A DNA stretch of 64,000 bases from Clusia tigrina (Eukaryota; Arthropoda; Insecta; Diptera; Clusiidae). The stretch covers positions 127,781,821 to 127,845,820 of the forward strand of contig OV050033.1 of the NCBI GenBank assembly GCA_920105625.2, given 5' to 3'. A model generated the notes under the pieces. That model had not been told where the DNA came from, did no database searches, and worked only from the letters and a program-made list of their open reading frames with translations. Below are positions 59,319 through 64,000 of this stretch, piece after piece (the first letter of the stretch is position 1; every line of letters starts with the position of its first letter). The position numbers were made by a program, and so were the translations under genes.

Positions 59319-59732
59319 CTATTTTGAGAGAAAAGTGAATAGAAGATCATACTTCAGACCAGAGAGCACAGAGAAAGGAAAGTCTTTTTCGCTGCCAGCG
59401 TCCGTAGCGGACACACCACGATTTTGAGTGCATTCACCACGATTTTGAGTGGATTCACACCGATTTTGAGTGGATTCACCACGATTTTGAGTGGATTCGT
59501 GTACAACGTCCGTCTGCTTTATTTCGCTGCTTTGCCGTTTGACGCTTAAGTTTCTTTTCTCTGTGTTATCTGCTTCAGACGACAATAATTGAGTCGACAA
59601 CAGTGCAGAGAAGAGAAAAATGCGACTAAATTTGCATTGAAACGACAAGGATCTGAGGTATCTCGTATAATGGAGGTCACTCTCGTAGAACACTTCTTGA
59701 ATACCAGCCAGAACGAGAGCGTAAATAATCAA
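59319..59732 (-). CDS. Speculative small secreted-protein ORF with heptapeptide repeats
   Basis: A 137-codon minus-strand frame in a GC-richer patch next to AT-rich DNA. The middle reads FLFSALLSTQLLSSEA, which resembles a signal peptide core. Dibasic sites follow (EKRNLSVKRQ), then four heptapeptides of the type ESTQNRG, variants included (CESTQNR, ECTQNRG). The true start is unclear: the first ATG lies 50 codons upstream of the hydrophobic part, and a TTTAG acceptor lies just before it (about 59,619). It has no homology I recognise. It may be a lineage-specific peptide precursor or a chance frame. Confidence 0.25.
   Translation of the reverse strand: MIIYALVLAGIQEVFYESDLHYTRYLRSLSFQCKFSRIFLFSALLSTQLLSSEADNTEKRNLSVKRQSSEIKQTDVVHESTQNRGESTQNRCESTQNRGECTQNRGVSATDAGSEKDFPFSVLSGLKYDLLFTFLSK
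59411..59497. repeat. 21-bp tandem repeat, four copies
   Basis: Copies of CACCACGATTTTGAGTGGAT. The 21-base period keeps the reverse-strand frame and gives the heptapeptide repeat. Confidence 0.9.
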
Positions 59733-60109
59733 TTCAATCTAAACTCATTCCTTTCTCAAGAGAGGAACACTATGTCAAATTAACTTTCTCATCCCAATTG
59801 CATAATGATAGGAACATATCCCCCAAGAATATTTGTAGAGTCCTACAACTAATTTTTGCCGTGTTGTGTTCTCTTTCATAGGAAAATTTATAATATTAAC
59901 GATGAATATGATTCAATAGTGAAGACAAATATTTGTTTATCTCTGTTTACTCACCTCCAATTTACTTAAGAGAAAGAAACAATAGCGCTTTAGTTAAAAA
60001 ATTAACACACATTGCTGGTTGAAGCAACTTTCATGTGATTCCCTTAAAATTAAAAGGCAATATACATGAAACAAAAATACAGATTTAAAATGAGTCAAAC
60101 TATAGGACA

Positions 60110-63105
60110 TTGATTAAAGAACTAGATGGCAATAAAAGCAGCTTAAAAACAGCAAAGGAATTATAGTAATCATCAAAGGCATCGAAAGCAGTGTTGATCC
60201 TATTGAAAACAAAGACGGTCTTAAACAAATTGGGTTTCGTGCTAAATCAGTATACAACACCACAACCGCTGTCCAGAGTCGAACTAGAGCCTGAAAACCA
60301 CAAACTAAAGAAAGGTGCCACTCATCCGATATACCAAGCGAAGGGGACCCATACAGTGCTTTAACTGCCAAGAATATGGGCATACAAAAAGTTACTGCAC
60401 ACGGTAGTAACTTGTGGTGACTAGCACGCATCTTCCACCTGTAGCAAGAATAAAGATAATACTAAAGTCAAAAAATGTATCAACTGTGGCGCTAACCATA
60501 CTGCGAATTATAGGGGTTGTCCGGTTTTTACAGCACTGAAAGAAAAACTTATACCCCAAATTAAATTCACGTCCCCAAATGAACACCCAAACGTTACACA
60601 CTTTACGCTACAACATCAAACAACATACGCAGAAAGAGTAAAGGCAGCCAACCCGCAACAAAATCAAATTGAAAAATAGCCTCCAAACACTTCTCAATAA
60701 TATTAATCAGTTTAGGTCTGGAATGCGAAACATGATGCAAGAAATGATGAGAAATCAATCGCTGCTAATGCAAGCGATCCTATTGAAACCACGAATACCA
60801 TCAAACTTTGCCATTGGAATGCAAACAGCCTACGCCAACAAAAATTGGAAATCGAAAGCTTCCTCAATAGAAATCAGTTCCGAGGCGCATCTGACTCAAA
60901 AGAACTGTTTCAGAATCAACGGTTACAATTTCTACGACACAAAACATCACAAAGGAAGAGCTTGTGGGGGAACTGGCATTCTTATTAAGAGCAGGATTAA
61001 ACATCACGTCCTAGAGGATGTTAGTGAAGACTATCTACAAAGCCATCTATCTGCTTAGAAGAATTTGTGGGCAACATAACAATTGCCGCCATATATTGCC
61101 CACCAAAATTCACTATCACGGAACAAAATTAAAGACTTTTTCAATTCTCTTAGCCATAGATTCTTAGCAGCAGGCGATTGCAACGCGAAACATACACAAT
61201 GGGGATCTAGGCTGATCATGCCGAGAGGCAGGAAACTCCAGTATATTGTAGCAAACATGAGATTGGACGTGATCTCTTCTGGTGAACCAACATATTGGCC
61301 TTCTGATCGACAAAAAAATACCAGATATAATCGACTTCGGCGTATCCAAACATCTAAAGCGAAACGAACTCACGGCAGTATCTTCATATGATCTATCCTC
61401 TGAAGAATCTTGCACCAAATGCAAATACAGACTGTGGAAATCTCACTGTGGAAATCTACTAAGCATCTTAAAAGGCCAATCCAGTCAGAACCGCCCATTC
61501 GACTGCCTGGCAACATGTGGGGAAGGAGCGATGCGGAATAAGGGAAAGCATTTGCAAACCAACTGAAAAATATATTCACATACGACAAAGCACTAGGGGT
61601 TCCATTGCCAAAGTTAAGTAAAAAGTCATGGGGTCGTCCGATTGTTTTTAAGCTTCAACAAATTTTATATATTATATGATGTATGAGATAAATCCAATAA
61701 AGCGCCGGACCATGACCAAATTACCCCGAAGATGATTATTGATCTACCAAAAATAGCGGTAGTGCACCTATTGCATATCTTCAACGCAACTCTACACAGT
61801 GGTCACTACCCAACAATATGGAAATTGTCACAGATCAGTATGATTGCTAAACCAAAGTAGATTCTTATAGATCTATAAGCCTTCTACCAACTATATCGAA
61901 GTTATTTGCAAAACTTCTGCTAAACCTACATTGGAAAACAGAAAAAAATACCACGGCACCAATTTGGTTTCCGAGCCAAACACAGTACTACGGAACAAGT
62001 GCACCGAATAGTTTCTGTAAAAAAAAAATCCTTCGAAAATAAACAAGACTGCGTTGCGGTTCTTCTTGATATAGCACAAGCATTCGATAAGGTCTGGCAG
62101 GACGGCCTAATTTTCAAAATTCACATGTTTTTGCCGCCAAATATACACAAACTGTTACAAACTTATCTACCAGACAGGAAATTTGCAGTGAAATATAAAA
62201 CTATCATCTCGGCTAGCTACAATATATGTTCTGGAGTTCCACAAGGACCGAGGGCACTGTCCAATTCTTTACGTGGTGTATACATCTGATATGCCCACCG
62301 ATTCAAAGACAACAACCTCAGCATTTGCTGATGACACGGCAATCTTAAGGGATCACAATAATCCAATAACAGCAACGAGAAATCTACAAATACACATCGA
62401 CACACTAATTAAATGGTTAAACAAATGGCAAATAAAAGGCAAAGAAACCAAACGTGTTCAAATAACCTTTACACTAAGAAGGGAAACCTGCCCAGCTATA
62501 AATACAAATAAGCATGTCATTCCCCAAGATACCTGCGTGAAATATCTTGGGAGTCAGCGATTAACCTGGAGCATACATAAAACGAAGACTGCAGTCACTA
62601 TTCTGGTTGCTAAATAAGATCTCGAAGCTCAAATTCGAATACAAAGTGCTAGTGTATAAAGCAATAATTAAACCGATTTGGATAGACGGAATACAAATGT
62701 GGGGTAGTGCAACATCTACAGAAAATGCAATCGACGATACTTCGAATAATTACAGGAGCACCCTGGTATATCAAAAATTCAAATATCCACAATGATCTCC
62801 GAATTCCAAGTGTACAAGAAGAAATAGGCAGACTAAAGAAAGTTTACCTTTTGAAATTGGAAAACCACCCAAACGAGCTAGACCGAAATTTGCTGCTACA
62901 TTCAGGACCCAAACGCCTAAGGAAGAAATATATGTTATAGATCTTAGTAACAATGAATTAATTAATTATAAATTAACATCTTTTTTCAAATATTTGTTCT
63001 TGGCATTGGAAAATTACATTAGAGTTTAATATTAGCTTGTAAGTTTCAAAACTTATTGTTAGTTCTTTCGAAAGATTCAATAAATAATAATTGGAAAAAA
63101 ATCGC
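60110..63105 (+). mobile_element. Frameshifted Jockey-like non-LTR retrotransposon
   Basis: A gag remnant has CCHC knuckles (QCFNCQEYGHTKSYC near 60,350 and CINCGANHTANYRGC near 60,480), then an endonuclease remnant: SEAHLTQKNCFRINGYNFYD, GGTGILIKSRIKHHVL, AGDCNAKHTQWGSRL. A reverse transcriptase remnant follows: LDIAQAFDKVWQDGL, SGVPQGP and FADDTAIL, the last with the catalytic Asp pair. Many frameshifts and stops show that it is dead. The gag-EN-RT order without RNase H and the three-knuckle gag point to the Jockey clade. The 3' end is near an A-run at 63,097-63,103. Confidence 0.85.
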
Positions 63106-64000
63106 TGTTTTAATCGTAATATCGAAAATGAATCGTAATATCGAAAAGGAAGCTGAAGAAGTTTTGGCTATATAAGTTTTCCGATATTGAAAGACTGATA
63201 TGATCCATTCGGGATGCACACGGTTGGACAGAACCTGTTGATACGGTATACGGGTTCAGATATAATAGAAGAGTGGCATACAAATAACTAACAAAATAAG
63301 GGGAAAGTTCTAATTTCTTGGGATTCTGACCCTTGTGATTGTGCTGGGCCACAAATATGTGATAAAAATCCCCTCTTCGCAGAGTGCTTCCAAGCTATAA
63401 TCCAGCTATCCATATTCAAGTTTCCATGCTGTATTGAATTGAAAATAATTCAACTTATAGAAGCCTGGAATAACTCCGTTACTATGAAGGTAACAAGTAA
63501 TTCTTTGGTAGACTACACTATCACAACGGTTAATCGTATTTTACGAGTACTTATAGCAATATATATAGGAGCATATATAAAGGTAATAAAAATTGATTCC
63601 TCGCTGAGTCAGAGCAAACACTTTCCATGGAGTCAAATCAATTAGAATGCAGTTTATTGTGAGAATGGGTGTTGATAATAAATGGTGATAAAGGGCAAAC
63701 AACTCCGGCACTTACGTGGATATAAGATAAAAAATTAATAGCCCTGCATTGAAGTGTTGAGTCAGTCAAGTTGTACACCACATAATCACGAAGATAGCTT
63801 TGAATCGAAGGCACTCGTCCCGAGTAGGCGGGCAGCTCAACTAATATGGGAGAGTTATTATGTGAAGTCCAAGCCCCGATTTAAGTATAGGCAATGGAGA
63901 CTGAATGCCTAAGCGCTTCAGATTTCGAGAGCCAACTTGGTTTCAATTACATGAACGGGATGAATGTCGTTATTTGTGATTGTTTCAACGTATCTGGAAA
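63106..64000. other. Intergenic DNA, nothing recognised
   Basis: Mixed sequence to the end of the window. The short frames have no coding quality and I see no RNA gene. Confidence 0.5.

Overview
The window is eukaryotic nuclear DNA from a higher fly, most likely a tephritid fruit fly. This is an inference from the dipteran gene structures, the very AT-rich intergenic DNA, the long (TA)n microsatellites and the many decayed non-LTR retrotransposons. I found three multi-exon protein-coding genes, two tRNA genes, several transposon relics and many short tandem repeats. I checked the splice phases of the three genes by hand, and they join in frame except for one anomaly in vap.

Left part (about 1-10,600). 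A + strand gene (853-3984) encodes a Myb/SANT-like DNA-binding regulator with Gln/Asn/Ser/His-rich spacers and a C-terminal coiled coil. Its reading frame hits a single TAG at 3763-3765 and then stays open for 72 more acidic, coding-like codons. This is a strong candidate for programmed stop-codon readthrough. Downstream lies AT-rich DNA with degenerate tandem repeats and no convincing gene.

Centre (10,611-33,555). This is the + strand gene for p120 RasGAP (Drosophila vap), with the order SH2-SH3-SH2-PH-C2-RasGAP. A first coding exon at 10,611 is separated from the SH2 exons by a 17.5-kb intron. That intron carries several degraded I-like (RNase H-bearing) retrotransposon pieces, a 72-bp minisatellite, a long polypyrimidine tract and a likely second promoter with an alternative first coding exon (about 22,400-23,063). 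Both first exons end in the phase the SH2 exon needs. One extra T near 28,621-28,625 upsets the frame at the end of the third coding exon.

Right-centre (33,556-46,650). This part is mostly AT-rich repeats. It also holds a decayed ORF between about 195-bp direct repeats (38.0-39.2 kb), two identical minus-strand tRNA-Ala(CGC) genes (39.4-39.7 kb), a 676-bp terminal-inverted-repeat element with a perfect 9-bp target-site duplication (40,935-41,610), and a degenerate 18-bp repeat field (45.4-46.2 kb).

Right part (46,652-57,579, minus strand). An eight-exon gene encodes a 655-residue GRAM-domain membrane protein resembling GRAMD2-type membrane-contact-site proteins, with its likely promoter near 57.8 kb. 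Beyond it are AT-rich DNA, a speculative secreted-peptide ORF with a heptapeptide repeat (59.3-59.7 kb), and a frameshifted Jockey-like element (60.1-63.1 kb).

The three genes have no visible functional link. They are separate transcription units: transcriptional control, Ras signalling, and probable lipid or contact-site biology.
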